Shown: one piece after another, positions 37,169 through 50,045 of the stretch | Layout: every line of letters starts with the position of its first letter | Numbering within the stretch: the first letter of the stretch is position 1 | Assembly: GCA_003255065.1 (NCBI GenBank) | Contig: QAOA01001012.1 | Coordinates: 1-64,000, forward strand | Direction: 5' to 3' | DNA: 64,000 nt | DNA from: Cercis canadensis | Taxonomy: Eukaryota; Streptophyta; Magnoliopsida; Fabales; Fabaceae | Made by a program: the position numbers and the translations under genes | Notes under the pieces: model-generated | The model's database searches: none | Seen by the model: only the letters and a program-made list of their open reading frames with translations | Told to the model about the DNA's origin: nothing

Positions 37169-37594
37169 TCTCTCCATTTTAGTTTCTCTCTTTCTTTCTC
37201 TGCTCACATGCATTCACACACAGAGAGGGAGAGTGAAGAAAGGGAAAAGGGAGAAGGGAATTGGGATTGGTGTGGTCATGTGGTGGAGCATATAATTATA
37301 TATGTATATATATAATTAGGTGAGTGTTTGATGATGGAAATCTTTAGTTGTGTCCTTGTCTATTTCTTGGAAGGGACAGGTGATAACATAGACTGCCAAG
37401 CTTGGTGTCTCCGGAGAGTTAAAAGCTATGGAGAGAAAAAAAAGGTTCAACAAAAAGAGAACAAGGAATCTCATATATAATTAAAAGTGAAATCTTATCA
37501 TTCACCCCCAAAAACAAAGAAAAGTGAAATGTTGATTGGATAACTTTTAGATGTAAAAGTCTATACTATTTTATATGGATGAGTCCATTGACAT
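37169..37594. repeat. Duplicate of the LPR1 5' region, copy 2
   Basis: Second copy of 36748-37167. It begins inside the 5' leader and carries no coding sequence beyond it. Confidence 0.9.
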
Positions 37595-38805
37595 TTCCAT
37601 TTATTTTTTGATTTACTCTCTCCCTTTTTTTTTTTTCTTTTTTACAAACTTTTAATTGATTTTCTTAAAATTAATTCCTTTCATTTAGTAGTGCTTTCCT
37701 TTTTCAGTCAAACTAATTGTTAATTCATATTTCTATTATCATGTTTGGTACACAACATAAAAATCATGAAATTGAAATGAGAATAGAATGAATTAGATAA
37801 TCCAACTTCTACAACTATATAAATGGTTTTGTCTAGCTAAATTGGATAATTTTACTCGAATTGTTTTGCATTATATTCAATTAGTATTTTTGACTACAAT
37901 TTTAAATTTGAATATAGAATCTACAAGCGTTGNAAGCGTTGAAGATAATCTCAATACCACAAAAAAAAAATGTAAATGAATTAGATTTAGATTGGAGGGT
38001 GAGATCTTCATCTCCACCTCCATTTAATTTTCTTTCATCCATTTCCCACCACCATTTAACTTTTTTTCATTCATATCCAATCTTTTATTAAGTAAAACTT
38101 CTCTCATCCATGTAAATTAAATAAATAAATTTTTAGTGAAGTATTATAAGTTTCATCAATTGCCCCCATTAAACCCAATTAAGTGTTAGCAACCGTGGAG
38201 ATGAGAACTAATATAAAATAAATAAAACATTATATAGCTAACATAGCTCCAATTTTAGCACTATTACCGTTAAAAAGGTTGACATAAAAGAGTTCCGTGA
38301 TTTTCAGGTTAATTTTGTATGCATATGTTCAGTGTTTCACATTGATGTTTCTGACATTATTTTGTATGTTTCTTTTTGTATTTGGTTCCGTTTGTTTCCA
38401 GGAAAAAAAATTATAAAATATTTTTTTGTTTGTTTTGACGGAACAAAATATTTTATATTGGTTCTTAATAGAAAAGTTTTCTTCCATTTTTTAAAAGAAA
38501 TTTTTTCTAGATAATATAGCGTCAAATTTTAAAGTGATAGAATATAATTTTCTATCAACTTTTCTTTTCCAACAAAATAAACAAGAAAAAAAATTATGAT
38601 ACAGTAAATTTTTCTTTTTTAAAANCAACAAAATAAACAAGAAAAAAAAATTATGATACAGTAAATTTTTCTTTTTTAAAAAAATTTCTAATAAAACAAA
38701 TAGACCCTTGGAGTAAAAAGGAAATCCCTCTCTTCCTTCTTCACAATTATGTATCATAAAAACTAATTACATGTCACATGCAAATTATTCATATATAAAA
38801 AAAAT

Positions 38806-39004
38806 GAAAATTCTATAATACTATATGTATATATCATACTATACTAACGTGACATGTATACGTAATTTTTATATTTTATTTGATATAAAATTAATTTATC
38901 TTATTTTCTCAAACAAACTTAAAAACAGTTAATTTGTACACATGTTATTCACACATTGGTTATTCTTATGTAGTATGACATATTACAAAGTATCTAAGAA
39001 ACCT
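38806..39004. mobile_element. ~200-bp TIR element, family D copy 1
   Basis: Shares order and sequence with 39380-39603 and 40990-41200: a tatg-catacta left end, 'aacaaacttaaaaa-agttaatttgtacaca' inside, and a 'gtagtatgacata' right end. The ends are inverted relative to each other. Non-coding. Confidence 0.7.
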
Positions 39005-39275
39005 AAAAAAAAAACACTAATATAAGTTCCAACATGCCCTTGACTATTACTTTGATTTTTGGAATCATTTTGGGTACTTATCTGCAATCATTTATGGCCA
39101 CAAGACATGAAAATTGGTCCCCCTCTTGACAAAGATTAGAAGACAGGGCATCAATTTGTTTGGACTTTAGAGTTAATGCCTAGAATTAATGCCAAGTCTC
39201 AGTTCACATCACCACACAAGCACTTCATAGGCTGATATTTCAGATTTCCACAAAGAAATTCTTACATAGCTTTTG

Positions 39276-39351
39276 TCTACACAACTGTGTAGATGAAGCT
39301 GTTGAAAAGTGACATCCTAATTATAATTCTATCTACACAACTGTGTAGATA
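39276..39351. repeat. Twin near-perfect palindromes
   Basis: 39276-39293 (tctacacaactgtgtaga) and 39330-39351, centred on the same 18 bases, are each inverted repeats of 8-10 bases around a 2-base spacer. They are 55 bp apart in direct orientation. They could be a dimeric protein-binding site or ends of a lost element. Confidence 0.6.
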
Positions 39352-39379
39352 GAGTTTGGATCAATTAATAAAATTCCAC

Positions 39380-39603
39380 TAAAATTCTATGATATTACGT
39401 AAGTATGTCATACTACACTGACGTGACAAGCATACATAATTTTCATATTTTATTATATATAAAATATAATTTATTTAATTTTTTAAACAAACTTAAAAAT
39501 AGTTAATTTGTACACATGTCATTNTATACATGTCATTTATTTATTGGTTATTTCTATGTAGTATGACATACTACATAAATACTAAAAGTATCTAAGAAAC
39601 CTC
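39380..39603. mobile_element. ~200-bp TIR element, family D copy 2
   Basis: Best-preserved copy: left gtatgtcatactaca and right tgtagtatgacatactaca are inverted. It is interrupted by N39524 with a 14-base stutter. The target duplication is unclear. Confidence 0.7.
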
Positions 39604-40989
39604 CAATAAAAAGTGACATCTTACTATTGAAATAACCGAAAATGACTCTAAGACAAAAACAAAAAAGACACAAGATGAAACTTTCGCTGTATCCATGGTT
39701 TTAAATAAGGTTTAGGGTTGTATTCCGTCATTTTAGTCAGATAATTATATTAATTGCAGTATTGAATTTTCAAACTGCACTTTTGGCAAACGAATCAGAT
39801 TTGCCAAACACTATTAATTTCATTATTCTTTCTCTTTATTGGTTGTTGTCAACTCCACAACCATAAAACAAATGGCTCCATGATAATGGAATCCAACTAT
39901 CTTTATTCCTCTATTTTCAAGATATATAAAATTATAAATGGTACCCACACCATGACTTCTCTCATAATGTATGACTAGTTAAATTTCAACTATTTAAAAA
40001 AAAAAATTCATCTAAATTAGTCAAAGTTTAAATCACAAAAATAACTTCATTCAAACTAGTCAATATTCGAATCTTAGAGCTAATACTCAAGAGAATCAAA
40101 TTCTTGTGAATACATCATGTCGATGTGTGAGGTATGCCCTTAAAATTGTTCAAGGAAAAACTTAGCAGGCCGTTAAAACAAAAAAAAAAAAAAACCATTT
40201 AAAAAGATAATGTCTATTAACACTTTTTTTTTTTTTATTTACATCTAGAATATCTATAAACCTTTCAAATATGAAACTAATCTCTATTTAAGACAGAAAC
40301 AGTAACTAGTAAATCTCTCTCAACAAGTGCAACATTAACATTACTTATTCTAGGTGAGACTACTAGGAGTATGCCCATAGAGGAGCTTCCAATAAATTTT
40401 TAAATAATATTATTTACATTAAGTTATACTCATTACTCACTATCTTATACGATATGCATGCCAATTGTTAGATATAACTAGATTTGAGTAAAGTTTAACT
40501 AAAGTTATTCAAATTTTTTTATACAACTTAAATTTTATATACTATTTCACATATGTTTTTGTAGTAAGATTTAAATCTAAAACTTTATGTTTACTATGTG
40601 AAAGATACCTACATATTAATAGTGGGAGGAAGTGTATTGCTTAGGTGATAGTGGAAGTAAGAAATCAATGCCTTTCATCATCAGAATGCAATGTATGATA
40701 ACCCATGTATGTTATACTAATAATTTCAGGTGAACCTATCCGGTAGTGCTTCTATCTGGTGCAGTCTCCATGTTACAAGGTTTATCTACTTTCTGTCTTC
40801 CACTAGCATCTGCTATTAGGTATGCATGCCCACCGTTTTGAATAAAGTATCATATAGTAAAGTGAGGAGGCCTAATAGTGTTATCCACAGTTCCACACAT
40901 ATAAGCAACAATTCTGGGTTCAATTTATTGCCCAAGTTAAGTGAATGTCTTCCTCTCAATATTCTTTCTATGTGGATTTATAAAATAAG

Positions 40990-41200
40990 CAAACGCTAAG
41001 TTATATTATATGAGTATGTCATATTATGTTGATGTAATAAGTATATATAATTTTTAATTTTTTTATTAAATATAAAATATTTTTTATTTTAATTTTTAAA
41101 TAAACTTAAAAATAATTAATTTGTACACATATTATTCACATATTAATTATTTTTATATATATGACATACTACATAAATATTAAAAATATTTAAAAAATCT
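40990..41200. mobile_element. ~200-bp TIR element, family D copy 3
   Basis: Most A/T-degraded of the three copies, lying about 390 bp upstream of the AIP1 start. It still shows gtatgtcatatta at the left and tgacatactacataa at the right. Confidence 0.65.
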
Positions 41201-41592
41201 ATTTTTTTTTTTATAATTCTTACTAAAAAATTAAGTTTTATTAATCTAATAAAATAAATAAATAAATAGGATAATTATTTTTAAGTTTTAATAATTAAAA
41301 AAAAACCAAAAAATTCTAAAAATAAATGCTTTCTAAGAAAGCGACTATTACACGAGATGAAATTACTAAAATACCTACTAATACTATATATATAGTATTA
41401 TTTTTATATATGAAATATTATGTATAAAATATATAATTATTTTATTTTGTAAGAAACCATCAACCCGACCCGTTTTGTCACCCGCCAACTTGTTCAAAAT
41501 CCCTCCTCATTTCGCGGATTTTCTTGCCTTTCTCTTCCAAATGATCAGAAAAATGCTCCCACAACCCCAAACTGACGACACTAGCAACAACA

Positions 41593-44500
41593 ATGGCAGA
41601 GTTCTCACTCTCAGAGACCTATGCTTGTGCACCCTCCACCGAACGTGGCCGGGGCATCCTCATTTCGGGCGACCCGAAGTCCAATACCATTTTGTACTGC
41701 ACGGGCCGATCCGTCATGATCCGCAGCCTCGACAACCCGCTTAAGGTTTCCGTCTACGGCGAGCACGCCTACCCCGTCACGGTGGCACGATACTCGCCCA
41801 ACGGCGAGTGGATTGCTTCTGCTGACGTGTCCGGCACCGTTCGGATATGGGGGACCCACAATGAGTTCGTCCTCAAGAATGAGTTCCGGGTTCTATCGGG
41901 TCGGATCGATGACCTCCAGTGGTCCTTGGACGGGTTGAGGATTGTCGCCTGCGGCGATGGCAAGGGCAAGTCCTTCGTTCGCGCTTTTGCGTGAGTCTCT
42001 TTTTATTTTTATTTTTTCCTTTTTTTAACTATTTGATTAAATTATGTATAAGCTATGTTTGCTTTCATTTTATCTAGCTATATATTTTTTTCATTAGTAT
42101 AGATAGAATCGTATTTAATGATATAAGTAGTAGATGACATAAGCATACACAACATAATTAATTTAAGAATCTCTTAAAAAAAATCGAGGTCTTAGGTTTA
42201 AATCCTCGTACTCCATATTCTCAATCAAAAATCTAGTTATATTTATCTAACCAAAAAAATAAACAAATAAAGCAACATATGCACTACACAATATTGTTTC
42301 TATTTTTCTCATTACATGGCTTAACTTTAGAACAAACATCTTATCAATTTTTTTTTTTTTTGGAACCAACACATTATTAAACATATCTTTATAACTAATG
42401 TCATTTGTTTACGTCATAGAAATTTATAGTCACTTGTTTACTACATAGAAAATTATAGGAATACATTCTTAATCGTCAATAAATAGATATATTATATCTC
42501 CGCATAAACAACTCAATTTTTTNACTACACAATATTGTTTCTATTTTTCTCATTACATGGCTTAACTTTAGAACAAACATCTTATCAATTTTTTTTTTTT
42601 TTGGAACCAACACATTATTAAACATATCTTTATAACTAATGTCATTTGTTTACGTCATAGAAAATTATAGTCACTTGTTTACTACATAGAAAATTATAGG
42701 AATACATTCTTAATCGTCAATAAATAGATATATTATATCTCCGCATAAACAACTCAATTTTTTAGAATTTTTTTGTGTAGTAAAATAGTAAAGAAACTAG
42801 TATGCATAAAAATGTACATAAGTTTAATAATAAGGAGTTTCGATAGTTTACAGAAGCCTTGAGTTTGTAACTTCATACCATCTGGTACAAAAAAAAGCAT
42901 AACTATCATAAGCTTAGAGATTAATGACCAAATTCTTATACATGGATCTACCCCACTGTGCTTGAATTTGAATTAGAATTAGAATGATGTAGGCCTCTTC
43001 TCACTTTAACATCTTACTGGGGAGGTTAACTGTATACATTACCTCCATTTTCGCCCCACACTCGTTTTCTCACTTTTTTATATGTTCTGTATTTGAAGGT
43101 GGGATACAGGCACCACTGTTGGGGATTTTGATGGCCATTCACGGCGGGTTTTGAGTTGCGCATTCAAACCAACAAGGCCTTTCCGCATTGTCACTTGTGG
43201 AGAAGACTTTGTAGTGAATTTTTATGATGGTCCACCATTCAAGTTCAACATGTCCATCAGGTAAGCATTATATGGGATTGCATAGCAAAAACATGCATGT
43301 GCTGCACTGTGGTATGCTTTGTACAAAGAGGGTATAGTAAGTATTTGTTTAAATGTGTCTTTAAAGCCTTTAAGGCAATATACAATCGAATTAGACCCTC
43401 CTATCTTTTTTTTTAGTTACATGATCCCACGGATATTTGAATCCTTACCTCCTACAAATTACCTAGATCTGTCACCACTAAACCACACCTAGTGGCTTCA
43501 AGTAAACTTAAATTCCTCTTATAAGTTCCTCTGATTTAGTAAGAATAAAATTCATACATAAACTGAGTTATCTCTGAGGTTTTCTTTTCTTTTTCTTTTT
43601 GTCTTTCCTTGTATTGAAACGGGAGATGGAGTATTATCTTTTTCTATGAAAAGGCTTTCTCTAAGAGTGTGCATCCTCCTTTTGTTAGTATAGCTATCAT
43701 TTATACTAGCTGATTCTCTCTTTCTCATTCATAGAAGATGCTGTTTATCTGCAGGGAGCATTCAAATTTTGTCAATTGTGTTAGATTTTCTCCAGATGGG
43801 AGCAAATTTATTACTGTGAGCTCAGATAGGAAGGGTATTATATATGAAGGAAAGACTGCAAACAAACTTGGAGAGTTGTCTTCCGAGGATGGTCACAAGG
43901 GCACCATATATGCTGTTAGTTGGAGTCCTGACAGTAAACAGGTAAGCACCTGCTTCTTTTCTAGTCTAATTGTTTCAAGTTGAATTTTTTTTATCCAGAA
44001 TAGTATTTAATATACTACAGCAAAAGTATCTTTGAGGTTGTCAAGCACTTTTTAGAGCTTAATCAATATATTGAATAATATATTTATTGAAAGTATAATG
44101 AATTATGAATGATTACTCATCACTTACTGTTGGAAAAAATCTGTTTTGATCTTATTTCTGTGTGTTCGTTTTGATGTTTAATTCTTCTGTTTATGTTCTA
44201 GTTTTAATTACATATGAATCAATTCCAGGTACTTACTGTGTCTGCTGACAAGACTGCAAAAGTATGGGACATTCTTGAGGATGGTAGTGGAAAAGTAAAT
44301 AAGACATTGGCATATACTGAAACTGGTGGGGTAGAGGATATGCTTGTTAGTTGTCTTTGGCAGAATGATCATCTTGTTGTTGTATCCCTTGGTGGCATGA
44401 TTAATTTATATTCCTCGAAGGATTTAGATCAAAGCCCATTATCATTATCTGGTCACATGAAGAATGTCACTGCTTTGACTACACTCAACAGAAGCGATAA

Positions 44501-46109
44501 GTTGCTTTTATCCAGCAGCTATGATGGTGTGATCATTAAATGGATTCCAGGCATTGGATACAATGGCAAATTAGAGAGCAAACCTATTGGACAAATTAAA
44601 TTGTTAGTAGCTGGTGAAGAAGAAATTGTTACATCTGGATTTGACAACAAGGTAACTGATAGAAAAGGGTCATTAATCATTATAATAATGATTGCTGCAA
44701 AATAAATATGATCTATTTCAACATGGTTCACTGCTTCAGAATTCTGCTAGTCTCTTTTGTAACCTCTATGATACCGATAAGCATAGGGGTCAGATCAGAT
44801 CCCTTGGGTTGATTTGGATGCCAACATAAATGCTGTTATATTTTCTTTATCATGAGAAAATGCAAGGTTCCAAAATAGAAAGATTGAAGGTAAAATTAAA
44901 ATCTGATATGAAAAAAGAAAAAAGAAGGAGTGAGAAGCAATTGTGGAAATAAGCTCATGAAATAAGTGGTAAGCAAAAAGAAGTCAATAACACTGCTGTT
45001 AATTGATGATCCAAATACTAACTGTATAATGCAACTCGATTTCTCTTGCTCTTCATTAGCATTGATGATAGTTGAGCTTATTTTTTGTTGTACATTATGG
45101 TAGTTATAGCCTTCAATGTTAGGATCTTAAGTTTGAATTTATTAAATGAAGGTATGGAGAGCTCCTCTGCATGGGGATAATTTGGGAGCTGCAGAGCATG
45201 TTGATGTTGGCAGTCAGCCAAAGGACTTGAGCATAGCCCGTAGTTCACCTGAGCTTGCTCTGGTTGCAATTGAATCTGGGCTTGTCTTGCTTAATGGTTT
45301 AAAAGTCATCTCAACTATCAACCTAGACTTCACTGTGACTGCATGTGCTATTGCACCTGATGGTAGTGAAGCTATTGTAGGTGGACAAGATGGTAAGTTG
45401 CACATATATTCTGTGTCAGGAGATACTCTCACAGAAGAGACTGTTCTTGAGAAGCACCGTGGAGCAATCAGTGTAATCCGATATTCTCCGGATGTTTCCT
45501 TGTTTGCTTCAGCTGATTTAAATCGCGAAGCTGTTGTGTGGGACCGTGTCTCCAAAGAGGTAGCTAGCTGGAGTCCAAAATGTTTGTTACATGTAGTTTA
45601 AGTATTTGAAGTCTGAATGCTTTGATTTATCTTATACCAAATTTTCATTTTGAAATAAGAAACAAACATGAATTTCTCCTTATTTTTTCTTTCTTCATAT
45701 CATGATTGAAATGTGTTTGCTTGAGCCTTATGTCATGATGTTTGTGTCTAAATCTAGAACATTAGGCTTCATATTTTTTGTGAGCAGCACTGATGGATTC
45801 ATTTCTTTCTTTCTTGATCTGGCATTTGACTTTGAAAAATGTTTCTTGCAGGTGAAGCTTAATAACATGTTGTTTCACACTGCGCGTATTAACTGCCTAG
45901 CTTGGTCACCTGATAGCACCCTGATAGCTACTGGCTCACTTGATACATGTGTCATTATATATGAAGTTGGAAAGCCAGCATCAAGCCGCATAACCATAAA
46001 AAATGCTCATTTAGGTGGCGTGTATGGCTTGGCTTTTATCGATCAGCGTAGCATTGTCAGTTCAGGCGAAGACAGTTGTGTTCGTGTTTGGAGTTTAGCT
46101 TCAGAATAA
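41593..46109 (+). CDS. AIP1: Actin-interacting protein 1 (WD40)
   Basis: Six exons, 41593-41990, 43099-43260, 43755-43941, 44229-44651, 45152-45559 and 45852-46109, have GT..AG borders and sum to 1836 nt, 611 residues, the usual plant AIP1 length. The N-terminus, [19 protein letters not shown], is typical. WD40 repeats run throughout and in the family form two seven-bladed propellers. Recognisable blades include [53 protein letters not shown] and [16 protein letters not shown]. The protein is cytosolic and, with ADF/cofilin, promotes actin filament severing and turnover, which matters for tip and cell growth. Intron 1 is long (1.1 kb) and carries a 240-bp duplicate around N42523; intron 2 holds a SINE-like insertion. 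The coding sequence is unbroken. Confidence 0.96.
42283..42763. repeat. 240-bp N-join duplicate in AIP1 intron 1
   Basis: 42283-42522 repeats as 42524-42763 around the single N at 42523, nearly identical. It is probably an unmerged contig overlap, so the real intron is likely ~240 bp shorter. Confidence 0.9.
43403..43501 (-). mobile_element. tRNA-derived SINE in AIP1 intron 2
   Basis: On the minus strand an A-box-like 'tggtttagtggtgaca' and a B-box-like 'ggattcaaatatcc' lie at tRNA spacing, followed by an A-rich tail (the T tract at 43407-43413 on the plus strand). The body does not fold into a functional tRNA. Confidence 0.55.
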
Positions 46110-48449
46110 ACTTAGTTTCAGGACAACCACTACCTCCAAATGCATAATGCAGTTTTGTGGTAAGATACTGATATATAGTTGTGCTGTCTTATGTGAACAT
46201 GTCAAATCCTCTGCACTGGTTATATAATGGGCAGGAAAGTAGAGAAATTTTGTAGTGTTATCTCTTGATAGATTTCTCTAAAGACAGGAACTTGTTATCC
46301 AGCATGGATTTAGATCTGAAGAGGTATTTTTTTAAGGGAACTCCTAGTTATTTCTACACAAGTTGGTGACCACTTGTCTTTATTTAAGCAAAAAACCAAA
46401 TGGAATGAAGATAGAGAGGAATAGCAAAGTCATTATTACCTGCATCAAGGCACAAAAGCCATTGGATGAAGAGTTAAGTAAACAAGTGAACATTTTGCTA
46501 TATTACTATGTAGAAGTGATTTTCATTTTGGATTATTTTCTTTGGCCATTTGTTGCTTTATTGGCTGGACAAGCCATGTAATTTTGTGGGTTGAGATTAT
46601 TGTTTGTTCCTTGAATAATAATTACATGATGCATCACATTATAAGGATAATGATATTTACACAAATTTAGCAAGACTTAAAGTTTAGCTAGTCTCATTTA
46701 AGTTTTTCTCGGAGTTGTATCATTTATCAGGAGCAATACTGTGATGAAATTCAGAAATTTACAATATCTAAATTTCTTCATTTTCAAAGAATAATCTTAG
46801 GCTCCTTTAAGTTGGGAATTTTGCAAATTTTTCTAACTGAAGTTTCATTCTTGCACCATTTAAGACGAGTAATGCTATGTTTGATGCTGTTAAATATATT
46901 TAAAACTCAGAGACTACAGAATCCAAGTTTACATCCCAAGTGAAACCCCATTTATCTGAGTCCCTATTTCTTTTATTTTTAATCGTAAATTTTTATGCTT
47001 TGACATGATAAGAAAATAAAGTACATCATAGGAATGCAAAAGTGTGCAAATATTCATCTTTCCTACTAATATTGGGTAAAATGATTAAAAAAAAAATACA
47101 AAATTTTAAACTATTTACCGATTTGAAATAGTTTTGATTAAATTATTGGTAGGCATGCAGAGGAAGAGGTTACGCTACTTTGTAAGTAGTGTGATTCAAA
47201 GGATTACGCTATTTTGTAAGTAGTGTGACTCAAAAGGTCATGTTATTTACAAAATAGTGTGACTCATCTTATTTGTGTCTTATAAATAAAATAATCAAAA
47301 ATATCTTATTTTAAAAAATAGTTTAAAAAATACCTATTTTAATAAATAGTTTGTAAAAATATATTTTTTTAGTCAATTTATCCCAATATAAAAAGAAAAA
47401 GTAATCACAATTTTCATATGCAGTACCTAGTTTTCCAGATCTTACATGCAAAATTGTGCAATTATACAAGATTTTTATTTTCATGACTTGTCACATCAAT
47501 ACCTACCTTTGCTTAATTATCAGTTCTTTTCCTCAACACCCACCTAGTATATATATGATTTGCCACATAAATGAGTCAAATGAAAGGGGTCGTATCTCTT
47601 TTTTGATCAACATATGGCTTACATATTCTATTCTTTTGGTAATTGTAAACAGAGGAGAGATTGAAGTAATTTCCAACATTGTTATGTAATTTTTTATCCC
47701 CTTCTTCTCAATCAAAATCAAAGACAGCCCTGAAAATTGGTTTTGCCGTGGACAGTGGGAGATGGCAAATTTTACAGCTTTGCCCCTATACTTTTCTTGT
47801 GGAACACACCAGCGCAATGCATGAAGAACGGTATGGGCATACAAGTAGAAAAAGTTCAATTAAACCTACAAGTCATTCATATCTTTACACAATGTTAATG
47901 TCATGATCACAATATTAAAGGATGAGTAATAATTATTGCATACTATTATTTTTTTAATATACTTTGACTTTGTCATAATTTTCAGTTAGTAGTATTTTAG
48001 CCACAAAATAGGAGTGTAAATGGACTAAATTAAATATAAATTGTGTTACATGTACTAATATATTATGTAGTGCGTAAAGAACATTAATTGTAAAACTTAA
48101 TTATTCAATATATTTATAATATTAAATAATTAACTGTTGAGATGAAATTGAATAATTACGTGTTGAGATAATCTATGTTGTATGCTATATTAATCCATAT
48201 ATATTTTTTTAATTAAAACTAATGACAAATCATTTAAGTTGTCAATTTTACATAATACTAATTAAACATCTGTGTAATGCACGAGTTGATAAAAAAATAA
48301 ATAAATAAAGCCCATAAAAAGAAAAAATAAATAAAAAATGAGAGAGCAAATACACAACTTTTAAATAAGCACATTCTTAAAAAAATAAATTTTAATTAAT
48401 TGTATATAAAGATAACATATGGTATTGACTAATAACCCTTCTTAAAAAC
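46110..48449. other. Spacer between AIP1 and the MUSTANG gene
   Basis: 46110 to about 46640 is likely the AIP1 3' untranslated region. The MITE relative at 47074-47384 follows. Short opposing frames at 47533-47906 have no recognisable domain. The end of the stretch should hold the MUSTANG promoter. Confidence 0.5.
47074..47384. mobile_element. MITE family C, older copy
   Basis: Ends gggtaaaatgattaaaaaaa and (reverse complement of right) gggataaattgactaaaaaa. The interior shares 'acgcta-tttgtaagtagtgtga' words with 26227-26581. No intact 9-bp duplication remains, so it is an older insertion. Confidence 0.7.
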
Positions 48450-50045
48450 ATGGTACTAAATGGTATTTGTGCCCAATTAATTCCCAAAACCCATTCCTCC
48501 TACGGGGCTCTCTTCCCTCGTGGGTTTGATTTTCAGGTCGTCTGCCCAATCTTCTCTTCTGAAATTCGTTCTTTAAAAAGCTTGAATCTTTTTCACTCCT
48601 TTTCCTCTAATCCCCAATCACTGCACTTGGGTTTTTATACTTTCTCCCGTTTCTTCACCTTACTCTATTTTCCCCCCATTGTGTTCTCTGGGTTCTCAAC
48701 AGTTGGTGCTGCGGTTTCTCCCCTGCCGGTGATTACCCTAATCTTATTCTTTCTACATTGAACGAGGTGCGTCCTTAATATTCTTGTTTCAATGTTTTTC
48801 TTTTTGGTTCCTTTTTTTCCTTCTTCTCAATTTGTGGGTTTTGTGCGAAACTCACCCTTACATTATCATGCTATTTGGGAATATACTTATATTTTGTGAA
48901 TTGGTAAAAACCAAACAATGAGATACCTGAAATGTGGAGTTTATGGCAATGTATATGATATATAAATTGGTTGCCTTTAAGGACTGTCATGGAGAAAAAA
49001 CGATTTCTTTTGGAGATTTTGGTAATGGGTTTTATGTTTTTAATCATTCGCATTTGAAGAGAAAAAGATCTTTGAAGCTCCTCGTAGTGAACAACAGCAA
49101 TTCCACTGTTATCCGTAGAAGAACCAAAATTCGCAACACCGATTGACTTTACTCTGTAGTGGTTGAGTGGTGCAGAAGGCAGCTTATGCAAGTCATGATG
49201 AAATGATAGCATTGTTTATCAGACAACACCAACATTCAGTACTGCAAACATGTTTATGACTACAATTTTGAAAATTGAAGTGACACCACTTATTCAAGAA
49301 TTCAAATTCATTGTATTTAACACTTTGTAGGTCCTGTTGAAGGTGGTTCCTCCAATTGGTAGAGCAGAAATTCTGCACTCCCTTTTCATTTCCTCCCATA
49401 GTTCCGGTGATTAAGTTTTCTATAGGATAATGTAAACTTCAAAATGAAGGCGGAGGTGAGAGGCTGTGATGAAGGTTTCAGTCGTAGATTATTTCCTCAG
49501 ATCCCATTCACTTTAAGTGCTACTTAATCTAAAGTACTAAGCTCTAGTGTAGAAATCACTCCTAGCATGTGTGTGATTCTACCTGTAGAGACTAGTATGT
49601 ACCTAGGGTGATCAAAAGTGGTTTTCATTTAATTCAAAATATGTGCATATCACATCTTATAATGATCCTTGAGAGAAAGACCTTACTTCTGGTCCATCTT
49701 GTCTTTGACTAGGATGGTTATTATAGTCTGCGATTATTGCAATTTCACAAGACTACTTTTCGTAGCTGAAAAGAATTGGGGTTGTTAATCAGGTGTGCAT
49801 GCAGTATCATAATTGAGGTTTTGGAAAGGGGGTTTTAATGTGATCATTGAAAATGTTTTTCATTGAAAGGGGTTTTTAATGCGAATATTGAATTTTTTTT
49901 TTATACTTTTCCTTTTACATTTTCTTTTGGAAATAATTTTTTTTCCCTTTTAATATGCATAGAGGTTTCCATGCCCCATAAAATTCGTCAGGCATATTGG
50001 TTGGCTTTGTTAATTTGATCAAGTATTTTTGTGTAGACCAGCACG
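48450..50045 (+). promoter_or_regulatory. 5' leader and leader intron of the MUSTANG gene
   Basis: A GC-richer, pyrimidine-rich exon-like stretch (~48470-48766) ends in a donor (gag|gtgcgt). A matching acceptor, tttttgtgtag, ends at 50036, nine bases before the start codon. This predicts a 1270-nt intron in the 5' untranslated region. A long upstream open frame (48450-48761) lies in this leader; its product is not recognised and it may be fortuitous. Confidence 0.6.

Larger units (their letters stand above)
37595..41592. other. Spacer between the LPR1-like and AIP1 genes
   Basis: About 4 kb of AT-rich DNA between divergent genes, so it holds both promoters. It contains three copies of a ~200-bp TIR element (38806-39004, 39380-39603, 40990-41200), two 20-bp near-perfect palindromes, and N joins at 37933, 38625 and 39524 with stuttered flanks. 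No gene is seen. Confidence 0.55.

Noticed and set aside
45214..45555. 113-codon minus-strand open frame
   Set aside because: Antisense shadow of AIP1 exon 5.
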